This document shows, piece after piece, positions 44,774 through 53,395 of a stretch of 64,000 nt of DNA; the first letter of the stretch is position 1, and every line of letters begins with the position of its first letter. The stretch is from Streptomyces coacervatus (GTDB lineage Bacteria; Actinomycetota; Actinomycetes; Streptomycetales; Streptomycetaceae): positions 372,001 through 436,000 of the forward strand of contig NZ_JARHTP010000009.1 in assembly GCF_029223485.1 (NCBI RefSeq), in the 5' to 3' direction. A model generated the notes under the pieces. It was not told where the DNA came from. It was given only the letters and a program-made list of their open reading frames with translations, and did no database searches. Position numbers and translations under genes: made by a program.

Positions 44774-46189
44774 ATGAGTACAGCGACCGTCGTGGGTGCC
44801 GGACCCAACGGCCTGGCCGCCGCCGTCGCCCTGGCCCGGGCCGGCCTGCGGGTCACGGTGCTGGAGGCGGCCGAGAGGATCGGCGGCGGCACCCGCTCCG
44901 GAGAGGCGATCGTGCCGGGACTGCTGCACGACCACTGCTCGGCCATCCACCCCATGGCCGTCGGCTCGCCGTTCCTGAGCGGGCTCGGCCTCGACCGGTA
45001 CGGGCTGCGCTGGGCGTGGCCGGAGATCGACTGCGTGCATCCGCTCGACGGCGGCACGGCCGGGGTGCTGCACCGCTCGGTGGCCGAGACCGCGGCCGGC
45101 CTCGGCGCCGACGGACGCACCTGGCGGCGGCTGTTCCAGGGCCCTTCGGCGGCGTACGACAGCTTCGGCGACGACATCATGGGCCCGCTCCTGCGCCTGC
45201 CCCGGCATCCCGTCCGCCTCGCCCGCTTCGGCATCCCCGCGCTCGCCCCTGCGGCCCTGCTGGCGAAGGCGTTCAGGACCGAGGAGGCGAGGGGGCTGTG
45301 GGGCGGCGTCGCGGCGCACGCCTTCCATCCCCTGGAGCGGCCGCTCACCGCGAGCGTCGGGCTCGGCATCGTCACCGCGGGGCACTGCTACGGCTGGGCC
45401 GTGGCCGAGGGCGGCTCACGTCGCATCACCGACGCGCTGGCGGCGCTGCTGCGCGAACTCGGGGGAACGATCGAGACCGGGGTACGGGTGCGGTCGGTCG
45501 CCCAACTCCCGCACACGGAGCTGACCTTGTGGGACCTGGCGCCCACCGCCCTGGCCGACATCCTCGGCGATCTGCTGCCGCCCCGGATCGCCCGCGCCTA
45601 CCGGCGCTACCGCTACGGACCGGGCGCGTTCAAGGTCGACTTCGCAATCGAGGGCGGAGTCCCCTGGCAGGCCGGGGCGGCGCGGCGGGCCGGCACGGTG
45701 CACGTCGGCGGCACCTACGCCGAGATCGCGGCCACGGAGCGGGACATCCACGCCGGGCGGATGCCGCAGCGGCCGTTCGTCCTGGTCGGGCAGCAGTACC
45801 TGGCCGACCCGTCGCGGTCGACCGGCGACGTCCACCCCGTGTGGTCGTACGCCCATGTCCCGAACGGCTACACCGGCGACGCCACCGCGGCGATCATCGC
45901 GCAGATCGAACGGTTCGCGCCCGGCTTCCGGGACCGGATCGTCGGCACCGCGGTGCGCACCACGCCCGGGTTCGCCGAATACAACCCCAACTACGTCGGC
46001 GGCAACATCATGACCGGCGCAACGGACGCCGCGCGGCTCGTCCTCGGAGCACGCCCCACCCTGCAGCCCTACGACACGGGAGTGCCGGGCCACTATCTGT
46101 GCTCCGCGGCCACCCCGCCCGGCGCCGGCGCGCACGGAATGTGCGGGGCCCACGCCGCAGAACGAGCCCTGCGCCGACTGCGCGCCTGA
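44774..46189 (+). CDS. Phytoene-desaturase-like FAD oxidoreductase
   Basis: The 471-residue protein begins with VVGAGPNGLAAAVALARAG and VLEAAERIGGGTRS, the FAD site of the phytoene desaturase/CrtI-like superfamily. It ends with a C-terminal FAD segment (SAATPPGAGAHGMCGAHAA). Proteins of this branch (NAD(P)/FAD-dependent, similar to mammalian PYROXD2) are widespread in actinobacteria, and most have no proven substrate. No carotenoid gene is nearby. GGGGCGAG precedes ATG 44774. It is divergent from the GH43 gene and 95 bp upstream of a SpoIIE phosphatase. Confidence 0.75.
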   Translation: MSTATVVGAGPNGLAAAVALARAGLRVTVLEAAERIGGGTRSGEAIVPGLLHDHCSAIHPMAVGSPFLSGLGLDRYGLRWAWPEIDCVHPLDGGTAGVLHRSVAETAAGLGADGRTWRRLFQGPSAAYDSFGDDIMGPLLRLPRHPVRLARFGIPALAPAALLAKAFRTEEARGLWGGVAAHAFHPLERPLTASVGLGIVTAGHCYGWAVAEGGSRRITDALAALLRELGGTIETGVRVRSVAQLPHTELTLWDLAPTALADILGDLLPPRIARAYRRYRYGPGAFKVDFAIEGGVPWQAGAARRAGTVHVGGTYAEIAATERDIHAGRMPQRPFVLVGQQYLADPSRSTGDVHPVWSYAHVPNGYTGDATAAIIAQIERFAPGFRDRIVGTAVRTTPGFAEYNPNYVGGNIMTGATDAARLVLGARPTLQPYDTGVPGHYLCSAATPPGAGAHGMCGAHAAERALRRLRA

Positions 46190-46284
46190 CCCTGCGGCGT
46201 CCCGGCACTGGTCTGACTTGTCCGATTCCTGCGCGGCGCGCACGCTGGGTCTGTGAGGACCCTCACCGCGCGAATAGAGCGAGA

Positions 46285-48705
46285 ATGGCCACTTACGATC
46301 AAGGAGACGGTCACCGCAGGTGGTCAGCCGATGTCGCGACGGTCACCGTCGGCCTGGACGGCATCGTCACGGGATGGAGCGAGGGCGCTCGGCGGCTGCT
46401 GGGCCACCGCGCCCCGGATGTCGTAGGCCGCGCCGCGGCCGATCTGCTCCTGGGCCGGGAGGCTCTCCAGGCGGCGGGGCTCGCCCTCACCGGCTCCCGG
46501 GAATGGAGCGGTACGGCGGCGCTGCGGCACCGGGACGGCCACCGCGTCGAAGTGACCCTGCACGCCCATCCGTCGCTGGGCGGCGACGGCACACCCCAGG
46601 GATTCGTCGTCACGGTCACCACCACCCCCGCCGATGCCGGGCACGACCGCACGATGATGGAGTGGGCGTTCGCACAGGCCTCGATCGCACTCTCCGCCTA
46701 CTCGACCACGTCCCGCTCGTGGCATCTCAACCCGGCCGCGCAAGGCGGCGAGCAGGCCCCCGGGGCGGAGAGCGGGCGGCTCACGGCCACCCCCGCCGAC
46801 GAAGGCTTTCTCCGCTGCGTCCGCCGCGTCGCCGAAGAGGGCACACCGATGCGCTACGAGCACTCCGCCCCGGAACCGTCCTCAGCCTCCGCCTCCGAGC
46901 GCCACCGCGACCGCATCTTCGAGCTCTGGCCCGTCCGGGATCCCGCCACCGGCGAGGTCGTCGGCGTGGGCACCGCCGCATTCGACAGCAGCGACCAGCA
47001 CTCGGCCCGCCGGCGGCTGGCCCTGCTGCAGGAAGCGGGCACCTGCATCGGCACCACCCTGAACGTGACCCGCACCGCCAAGGAACTCGCCGCTCTCGCC
47101 GTCCCGCGGCTCGCCGACTTCGTCAGCGTGGACCTGCTCGACTCCGTGCTGCGCGGGGAGGAACCTGTGCCCGGCCCGGTCGACGCGACCGTGGTGCTGC
47201 GCAGGGTCGCCCACCGGTCCGCGTCCGCGGGCGAGGCGGTGGCCGAGGCGGCCGTCGACCTCGGCGGGATCGACTCCTACCCCCCGTTCTCGCCTCCCGC
47301 CCGCTGTCTGACCGCCGGGCGACCGGTGCTCAGCGGCGCCGACGACCCGGACTTCGTCCGCTGGATCGCCGGGCACGAGTCACGCAACGCGGCGGTCCAG
47401 GCGTACGGAATCCACTCCGTCATGGCGGCCCCGCTGCGCGCCCGCGGCATCACCCTCGGGGTCGCGGTCTTCGTCCGGACCGAGGGCTCGCCGCCCTTCG
47501 AACAGGACGACCTGATGCTCGCCGAGGAACTCGCCGGCCGGGCGGCCGTCGGTGTGGACAACGCGCGCCGCTACACCCGCGAGCGCACCAACGCCCTCAC
47601 CCTCCAGCGCAGTCTGCTCCCCCGTGACCTGCCCAAACAGGCGGCCGTCGAGGTGGCGTCCCGCTATCTGCCGGCCGGCCGGGGCGCGGGAGTGGGCGGC
47701 GACTGGTTCGACGTCGTACCCCTGTCCGGCACCCGCGTCGCCCTGGTCGTCGGCGACGTGGTCGGGCACGGCATCCACGCCTCCGCCACCATGGGGCGGC
47801 TGCGCACCGCGGTGCGCACGCTCGCCGACGTGGACCTGCCGCCGGACGAACTCCTCACCCACCTCGACGACTTGGTCATCCACCTGACCGCGGACGACAC
47901 GGTGGACGGCGGGGTCCGGGACGACACCGGCGAGATCGGCGCGACCTGCCTCTACGCCGTCTACGACCCCGTCTCCCGCGTCTGCACCCTGGCCAGCGCG
48001 GGCCATGTCCCACCCGCCGTGCTGCTGCCCGACGGCACGGTCAGCGTCGTCGACCTCACCCCCGGCCCGCTGCTCGGCGTCGGCGGGCTGCCCTTCGAGG
48101 CCACCGAGCTGGAGCTGCCCGAGGGCAGCCTGCTGGCCTTCTGCACCGACGGTCTGATCGAGGCGCGCGACCACGATGTCGGCCTCGGTCTCGAACGGCT
48201 CTGCGAGGCCCTGGCCAGCCCCGTTCCCTCGCTCGAGGTCACCTGCGACACCATCCTCAAGGCCCTGCTGCCCGACAGCCCGGCGGACGACGTGGCCCTG
48301 CTCCTCGCCCGCACCCGCGCCCTGCACGCCGACCAGGTCGCCGCCTGGTCCCTGCCGTCCGACCCCGCGGTCGTGGCCGATGCCCGCGCCCAGACCTCCC
48401 GCCAGCTCGCCGCCTGGGGACTTGAGGACGTCGCGTTCGTCACCGAGCTGGTGGTGAGCGAGTTGGTCACCAACGCCATCCGCTACGGGGCCGTACCGAT
48501 CGGGCTCCGGCTGATCCGGGACCGGACCCTGATCTGCGAGGTGTCCGACGCCAGCAACACCGCCCCGCATCTGCGCCGGGCCCGCACCTACGACGAGGGC
48601 GGGCGCGGGCTGCACATGGTCGCCCAGCTGACCCAGGGCTGGGGCACCCGGCAGACCTCCGTGGGCAAGACCATCTGGGCCGAACAATCACTCCCGGCCG
48701 GCTGA
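46285..48705 (+). CDS. SpoIIE-type PP2C phosphatase with PAS, GAF and RsbW-like kinase domains
   Basis: An 806-residue cytoplasmic protein. A PAS domain (about 10-115; VTVGLDGIVTGWSEGARRLL) and a second PAS-like region (about 120-240) precede a GAF domain (about 250-430), the SpoIIE/PP2C phosphatase (about 435-680; GGDWFDV, GDVVGHG, DDVALLLAR) and a C-terminal HATPase_c domain (about 690-800; SELVTNAIRYG, GGRGLHMV). I chose ATG 46285 because the PAS domain begins soon after it, although GAGCGAGA is a poor ribosome-binding site. Two bases separate its stop from the LacI-like sensor gene. It resembles the phosphatase at 33113, but the sensor part differs (PAS-PAS-GAF here, GAF-PAS-GAF there). 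Confidence 0.8.
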   Translation: MATYDQGDGHRRWSADVATVTVGLDGIVTGWSEGARRLLGHRAPDVVGRAAADLLLGREALQAAGLALTGSREWSGTAALRHRDGHRVEVTLHAHPSLGGDGTPQGFVVTVTTTPADAGHDRTMMEWAFAQASIALSAYSTTSRSWHLNPAAQGGEQAPGAESGRLTATPADEGFLRCVRRVAEEGTPMRYEHSAPEPSSASASERHRDRIFELWPVRDPATGEVVGVGTAAFDSSDQHSARRRLALLQEAGTCIGTTLNVTRTAKELAALAVPRLADFVSVDLLDSVLRGEEPVPGPVDATVVLRRVAHRSASAGEAVAEAAVDLGGIDSYPPFSPPARCLTAGRPVLSGADDPDFVRWIAGHESRNAAVQAYGIHSVMAAPLRARGITLGVAVFVRTEGSPPFEQDDLMLAEELAGRAAVGVDNARRYTRERTNALTLQRSLLPRDLPKQAAVEVASRYLPAGRGAGVGGDWFDVVPLSGTRVALVVGDVVGHGIHASATMGRLRTAVRTLADVDLPPDELLTHLDDLVIHLTADDTVDGGVRDDTGEIGATCLYAVYDPVSRVCTLASAGHVPPAVLLPDGTVSVVDLTPGPLLGVGGLPFEATELELPEGSLLAFCTDGLIEARDHDVGLGLERLCEALASPVPSLEVTCDTILKALLPDSPADDVALLLARTRALHADQVAAWSLPSDPAVVADARAQTSRQLAAWGLEDVAFVTELVVSELVTNAIRYGAVPIGLRLIRDRTLICEVSDASNTAPHLRRARTYDEGGRGLHMVAQLTQGWGTRQTSVGKTIWAEQSLPAG

Positions 48706-48707
48706 CC

Positions 48708-49652
48708 ATGGCCGGGCACACCCGCGACGAGGGCTTTGGCGGGGCGACGCACACGCTCGGGCTGCTGTACCCGCCGGCCGGCCGGGGCCGCGCCTACACC
48801 ACCATGCAGCTCGCCTTCGTCGGAGGGGTCGCAGAAGCCGCCACCGCCCAGGGCTACGACCTGCTGCTCTCGCCCGGCGAGCGGTACGACGACCCCTCGT
48901 TCCTGCGGATGATCGGGGACCGGCGGGTCGACGGAGTGATCGTCATGGAGATCCGCCGGGAGGACGACCGCGTCGAGCGGCTGGCCGAGGAGGGCTTCCC
49001 CTTCGTGGCCATCGGCCGCAACCAGCGGGCCGACGCGGCGGGCTGGGTCGACCTCGACTTCGCCGGCCTGGCCGGCGGCTGTGTCCAGCACCTCGCCGAC
49101 CTGGGACACACCAGGATCGCCTTCGTCAACCGGTCCGAGCGGCTCTTCGACAGCGGGTACGGGTTCGCCCGGCTCGGCGACGAGGGCTACACCGAGGCGA
49201 TGAAGAAGCTGCTGCTCACCCCCCGCGCCTACCTCTGCGGCGACGACCTCGCCTCGGGGGAGCAGGTCGTGGAGCGGATCCTGCTGGACGACCCGGCCAC
49301 CACCTCCCTGGTCACCCTGAACGAGGCGGCCCTGGAGGGCGTCTACCGCGGTCTCACCCGGCACGGCCGCAGTGTGCCGCGCGACTTCTCGGTGGTCGGC
49401 GTGGCCGCCAGCCCCTGGGCCGAGCAGGTGACCCCGGCGCTCACCGCCGCCGAGATACCCGCCAAGGAGATGAGCCGGGTCGCCGTCGACCTGATGATCC
49501 AGCGGCTGCGCTCACCCGACTCGCCGCCCCGGCACGTCCTGCTGAAACCCCTGGTCACCCTGCGCGCCAGCACGGGCCGCTGCCGTCCGGTGCCGGGTTC
49601 GGAACCCGAGGCCGACTTCTCTGATTTCCCCGATTTCGGCATAGATTTCTGA
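48708..49652 (+). CDS. LacI-type ligand-binding core without the DNA-binding domain
   Basis: The 314-residue protein matches the periplasmic-binding-like core of LacI/GalR regulators: THTLGLLYPPAG, then VDGVIVMEIRREDDRVERL, FVAIGRN, HLADLGHTRIAFVN, DFSVVGVAASPWAEQVTPALT and a C-terminal VTLRAST. LacI regulators have about 60 residues of helix-turn-helix and hinge before such a start; here only about 14 residues precede it, and the upstream DNA codes for the phosphatase in another frame. The Met start is two bases after the phosphatase stop. It has no signal peptide, so it should be a cytoplasmic sugar sensor or a decayed regulator. A CUT1 importer follows 49 bp downstream. Confidence 0.75.
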   Translation: MAGHTRDEGFGGATHTLGLLYPPAGRGRAYTTMQLAFVGGVAEAATAQGYDLLLSPGERYDDPSFLRMIGDRRVDGVIVMEIRREDDRVERLAEEGFPFVAIGRNQRADAAGWVDLDFAGLAGGCVQHLADLGHTRIAFVNRSERLFDSGYGFARLGDEGYTEAMKKLLLTPRAYLCGDDLASGEQVVERILLDDPATTSLVTLNEAALEGVYRGLTRHGRSVPRDFSVVGVAASPWAEQVTPALTAAEIPAKEMSRVAVDLMIQRLRSPDSPPRHVLLKPLVTLRASTGRCRPVPGSEPEADFSDFPDFGIDF

Positions 49653-49701
49653 TACGTCGGTTTCTGCGTCCCGATCACCGACCCCCCCTGGGAGCCGCCC
49701 C

Positions 49702-50946
49702 ATGTCGTACCCCCTCGACCGCCGCGGCTTCCTGCGCACCTCGGGCACCGCGGCGACAGCGGCTGCCCTCGGCCTCGGCGGCACTCTGACCTCCTGCAGT
49801 TCGGCCGAGTCGGGTCCGGTCACCCTCACCTGGTGGGACTACTTCACCCTGGACACCTTCCAGCCCGGAATGAGACGCCTGATCAGGGATATCGAGGCCG
49901 GGGTCCCGGACGTGAGGATCGAGCGGCGGACCTTCCCGTTCGCGGAGCTCGACCGGCAGATCGCCCTGGCCGCGATCTCCGGCGATCTGCCGGACCTCGC
50001 CATCGTCGACAACGTCGCCATGAACACCCTCGGCGGCAACCATCTGCTCGCCGATCTCACCGCCAGGGTCGAGAAATGGGGACAGGCCGACCAGTACTAC
50101 AAAGGCCCCTGGACCGGCTGCCAGGTCGGCGGGAAAACCCTCGGCATCCCCAACAACAGCAACTGCCTCGCCCTGTACTACAACACCGCGATGCTCAAGT
50201 CCGCCGGCCTGAAACCCCCCACCACCTGGGACGAACTGGCCTCCGCCGCCCACCGGCTGACCAGCGGCAGCCGCTACGGCCTGGCGCTGAGCGCGATCAA
50301 GACGGAGGAAGGCGTCTTCCAGTTCCTGCCGTTCCTGTGGCAGGCGGGCGGCGACCTGGACACCTTCGCCACCTACGGCGCCACCGCGCTGTCCTTCCTC
50401 GACGACCTGATCGCCAAGGGCTCGCTGTCCGAACAGTGCGTGGGCTGGACCCAGCAGGACGCCAACACACGCTTCCTCGACCAGCGCGCCGCGATGCAGA
50501 TCAACGGCCCCTGGCAGATCCCCACCCTGAAGAAGGCGGCCTTCGACTGGAACGTGGTGGCCCTGCCCCGCGACAAGGCGGCCGCCACCTGCCTGGGCGG
50601 CGAGAACTGGGTGGTGATGGCGAGCAGTAAGCACGTCGACAAGGCATGGGAGGTCCTGGAGTACACCCAGCGCCCGTCGGTGCTGGTGCCCTACCTGGTG
50701 TCGTTCGGCGAACTGCCCGCCCGCAAGGACCTTGCCGACCAGGGCACTTGGGCCTCCGATCCGGCCCTGCGGCTCTTCCTCAGTCAGCTGCCGCTGGCCC
50801 GCCCGCGGCAGTACGGCGCGCACTACGCGGAGGCCTCGCAGGCCGTCGCGGAGGCGGAACAGGCCGTACTCGCCGGGTCAGCGTCCCCCTCCGCGGCGGC
50901 GAAGACCGCGGCCGTCAAGATCGACAAAGCCCTGGGCAAGCAGTGA
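49702..50946 (+). CDS. CUT1 sugar ABC transporter substrate-binding lipoprotein (Tat signal)
   Basis: This 414-residue family-1 extracellular solute-binding protein starts with a twin-arginine signal (DRRGFLRTSG) and a lipobox LTSC. Mature motifs include TLTWWDYFTLDTFQPGM and IPNNSNCLALYYNTAMLKSAGL, typical of oligosaccharide-binding proteins. ATG 49702 is 49 bp after the LacI-like core gene. It overlaps the first permease gene by 4 bp. It probably delivers oligosaccharides released by the secreted glycosidases. Confidence 0.85.
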   Translation: MSYPLDRRGFLRTSGTAATAAALGLGGTLTSCSSAESGPVTLTWWDYFTLDTFQPGMRRLIRDIEAGVPDVRIERRTFPFAELDRQIALAAISGDLPDLAIVDNVAMNTLGGNHLLADLTARVEKWGQADQYYKGPWTGCQVGGKTLGIPNNSNCLALYYNTAMLKSAGLKPPTTWDELASAAHRLTSGSRYGLALSAIKTEEGVFQFLPFLWQAGGDLDTFATYGATALSFLDDLIAKGSLSEQCVGWTQQDANTRFLDQRAAMQINGPWQIPTLKKAAFDWNVVALPRDKAAATCLGGENWVVMASSKHVDKAWEVLEYTQRPSVLVPYLVSFGELPARKDLADQGTWASDPALRLFLSQLPLARPRQYGAHYAEASQAVAEAEQAVLAGSASPSAAAKTAAVKIDKALGKQ

Positions 50947-51863
50947 GCCGGCCGCTGTCCCCGTCCGCACGCCGCCGGCGCGAGGGCTATCTGTTCTGCC
51001 TCCCGGGAATGCTCTTCCTCGCCCTCTTCCTGGCCTACCCGCTCCTCTACAACGTGTGGACGTCGGTCCACGACGTCGACCTGGGCCAACTGCTCGGCGG
51101 GGCCGAGCGGTTCAACGGCCTCGCCAACTACCGGACCGTGCTCGACGACCCGGCCTTCTGGCACTCCGTACGCCTCTCGCTGATCTTCACTCTGGGCTCG
51201 CTGCTGCTCCAGTTCACCATCGGCTTCGCCCTGGCCCTGCTCTTCGCCCGCCCGTTCCCGTTCAACGGCCTGCTGCGCTCGCTCCTGCTGGTCGCCTGGC
51301 TGCTCCCGCCGGTGGTCAGCGGCACCCTCTTCCGCTGGCTGCTGGACGCCGAGTCCGGCGCCTACAACGCCCTGCTGAAAGCGGTCGGCCTGGGCGCCCT
51401 CTCCCACGACTGGCTCACCGACCCGTCCACCGCCCTGGCGGGCGTCGTCTTCGCCAACATCTGGGTCGGGGTGCCCTTCAACATGCTGCTGCTCCTGGTC
51501 GGACTGCACACCATCGACCCCGAACTCCACGAGGCCGCCGCCCTCGACGGCGCGGGCGCCCGGCAGCGCTTCCGCCACATCACGCTCCCGCTGATGCGGC
51601 CGGTCTCGGTGACCGTCCTCCTCCTCGGCCTCGTCTACACCTTCAAGGTCTTCGACATCATCTTCGTGATGACGGGCGGCGGCCCCGTCGACGCCACCCG
51701 CGTCCTCTCCCTCTACGTCTACGAGGTCTTCTTCGCCTTCTTCCGCTTCGGCCAGGGCGCCGCCGCCGGCCTGCTGCTGCTCGTCGTACCGCTGCTCGCG
51801 GGCGTGCTCTACGTACGACGGCTGCGCCGCGAGGAAGAGACGTCGCCGGGCGGTGCCGTATGA
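50943..51863 (+). CDS. CUT1 sugar ABC transporter permease (MalF type)
   Basis: The 306-residue permease has six hydrophobic spans and the EAA loop EAAALDGAGARQRFRHITLP. GTG 50943 overlaps the binding-protein stop. It forms the channel with the MalG-type permease downstream (4-bp overlap). No ATPase gene is in the operon, as usual for streptomycete CUT1 systems that share MsiK. Confidence 0.85.
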   Translation: MSRPLSPSARRRREGYLFCLPGMLFLALFLAYPLLYNVWTSVHDVDLGQLLGGAERFNGLANYRTVLDDPAFWHSVRLSLIFTLGSLLLQFTIGFALALLFARPFPFNGLLRSLLLVAWLLPPVVSGTLFRWLLDAESGAYNALLKAVGLGALSHDWLTDPSTALAGVVFANIWVGVPFNMLLLLVGLHTIDPELHEAAALDGAGARQRFRHITLPLMRPVSVTVLLLGLVYTFKVFDIIFVMTGGGPVDATRVLSLYVYEVFFAFFRFGQGAAAGLLLLVVPLLAGVLYVRRLRREEETSPGGAV

Positions 51864-52687
51864 GGCCAAGAGTCCACCCCTGGGTGCTCACCGCGACCGC
51901 CGCCGTCGTCACCGCGGCCTTTCTGCTGCCGGTGTACTGGATGGCGAAGACCAGCCTCACGCCGCCGGACCGTATCCAGGCCCCGACCCCGCAGTGGGTG
52001 CCCACTCCCGTCACCGGCCAGAACTACTCGACGGCACTGGGCTATTCGGGACTGACCAGGGCCCTGCTCAACAGCCTGGTCATCTCCTGCGGAGTGGTGG
52101 CGCTCACCCTGGTCCTCGGTGTCCCGCTCGCCTACGCGCTCGCCCGGATCCGGATGCGCGGCTCGGGCGCCATGGTGCTTGCGCTCCTGGTCGCCCAGCT
52201 GCCGCCCGCCATCGTGCTGGCGGCACCCCTGTTCATCCTCGAAAGCCGGGCCGGCCTCGCCGACAGCTACCCGGGCCTCATCCTCGCCGACACGACACTC
52301 ACGCTCCCCTTCACGGTGATCGTGCTGCGTCCCGTGCTGCGCAGCGTGCCGCCCGAGTTGGAGGAGGCCGCCCAGATCGACGGCTGCGGACTGCCGGGTG
52401 TGCTGCTGCGCGTCGTCCTGCCGCTGATGGTGCCCGGAGTGGTCGCGGCGGCCGGACTGTCCTTCCTGATCGGCTGGGGGGAGTTCCTCTTCGGCCTCAC
52501 CCTCGCCCAGGGGCCCGACGTCCAGCCCGTCACCGTCCTGCTCAACTCCTTCGTCGGACAGCACGGAACGTCCTGGGGCGCCCTGATGGCCACAGCCACC
52601 CTCATCAGCATCCCGGTGGTCTGCGTCTTCGCCGTCTTCCAGCGCTTCATCGTGGGCGGGCTGACCGCGGGCAGCGTAAGGGGCTGA
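51860..52687 (+). CDS. CUT1 sugar ABC transporter permease (MalG type)
   Basis: The 275-residue permease has six spans and the EAA loop EEAAQIDGCGLPGVLLRVVLPL, with the MalG-type periplasmic loop after the first span (TSLTPPDRIQAPTPQWVPTP). ATG 51860 overlaps the previous stop. It ends the operon, and six bases later the convergent PuuD-type gene ends. I see no terminator hairpin in the gap. Confidence 0.85.
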   Translation: MRPRVHPWVLTATAAVVTAAFLLPVYWMAKTSLTPPDRIQAPTPQWVPTPVTGQNYSTALGYSGLTRALLNSLVISCGVVALTLVLGVPLAYALARIRMRGSGAMVLALLVAQLPPAIVLAAPLFILESRAGLADSYPGLILADTTLTLPFTVIVLRPVLRSVPPELEEAAQIDGCGLPGVLLRVVLPLMVPGVVAAAGLSFLIGWGEFLFGLTLAQGPDVQPVTVLLNSFVGQHGTSWGALMATATLISIPVVCVFAVFQRFIVGGLTAGSVRG

Positions 52688-52693
52688 CGACCC

Positions 52694-53395
52694 TCAGGCT
52701 CCGTCCCGGGCCGCTCGTACCAGGGCGTCGAAGATTCCCTGCTGAGCGGAGTCCTCGTGGGCGGTGTCCTCCGGGTGCCATTGAACGGCCGTGAACCACC
52801 CATGGCCGCCGGGGAGTTCGAGTCCCTCCACGGTGCCGTCGGCGGCCCGTGCCGTGACCGTGAGGCCCGCGCCGGGGCGGTCCACCCGCTGGTGGTGGTA
52901 GCAGGACGCCTCCACCTTCTGTACGGCCGTGGCCTGCTCCAACAGGGTGCCGCACTGAACCGCCACCGGGTGCACCACGTGCCGGTGTGCGCGTTCCGGG
53001 CCGCCCATGTCCTGGTGCAGGGTGCCGCCGAGGGCGACGTTGACGACCTGGAGGCCGCGGCAGACGGCGAGCAGCGGCAGGCCCAAGTCCAGTGTCCGGC
53101 GGGCGAGTCGGAGGTCGAAGGCGTCCTGGAGGTCGTCGACGTCGTACACGCTGTCGTGGGTGTCGGTGGCGCCGTAGCGGTGCGGGGCGAGGTCGCCGCC
53201 GCCGGGGAGGAGGACGCCGTCGAAACGGGCGAGGCGTTCGCCGACCTCCCCGGCGGCGGGATGGATGCTCGCCGGTTCGCCGCCCGCCCGCCACACCGCC
53301 TCGATCAGCGCACGGGCGTTGACCTCGGCGGCGTACCGGAGGGCGGAGGTCGTCGCGGAGAAGCGGGCGGGTATCGCGATCAGGGGCCGGTTCAC
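52694..53395 (-). CDS. Gamma-glutamyl-gamma-aminobutyrate hydrolase-like protein (PuuD family)
   Basis: The 233-residue class I amidotransferase-fold hydrolase has the nucleophile in LAVCRGLQVVN and the His/Glu pair in QWHPED. The motif LLPGGGDLAPHRYG and length fit the PuuD family, which hydrolyses gamma-glutamyl amides to glutamate and the free product. GTG 53395 overlaps the aldehyde dehydrogenase stop. Together with the glutamine-synthetase-like ligase at 63079 it suggests a gamma-glutamylation route for an amine. Confidence 0.85.
   Translation of the reverse strand: MNRPLIAIPARFSATTSALRYAAEVNARALIEAVWRAGGEPASIHPAAGEVGERLARFDGVLLPGGGDLAPHRYGATDTHDSVYDVDDLQDAFDLRLARRTLDLGLPLLAVCRGLQVVNVALGGTLHQDMGGPERAHRHVVHPVAVQCGTLLEQATAVQKVEASCYHHQRVDRPGAGLTVTARAADGTVEGLELPGGHGWFTAVQWHPEDTAHEDSAQQGIFDALVRAARDGA

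Noticed and set aside
44510..45385. N-terminal extension of the GH43 frame by about 290 codons
   Set aside because: The extension is Arg/Pro-rich, runs through the 10-bp tandem repeat and antisense to the flavoprotein gene; a good signal peptide starts at 44509.
44774..46189. Carotenoid biosynthesis gene
   Set aside because: The FAD domain is desaturase-like, but no phytoene synthase, cyclase or prenyltransferase gene is nearby and the branch is functionally diverse.
48708..49652. Conventional LacI-family repressor
   Set aside because: No helix-turn-helix or hinge is encoded in frame, and the upstream bases belong to the phosphatase gene.
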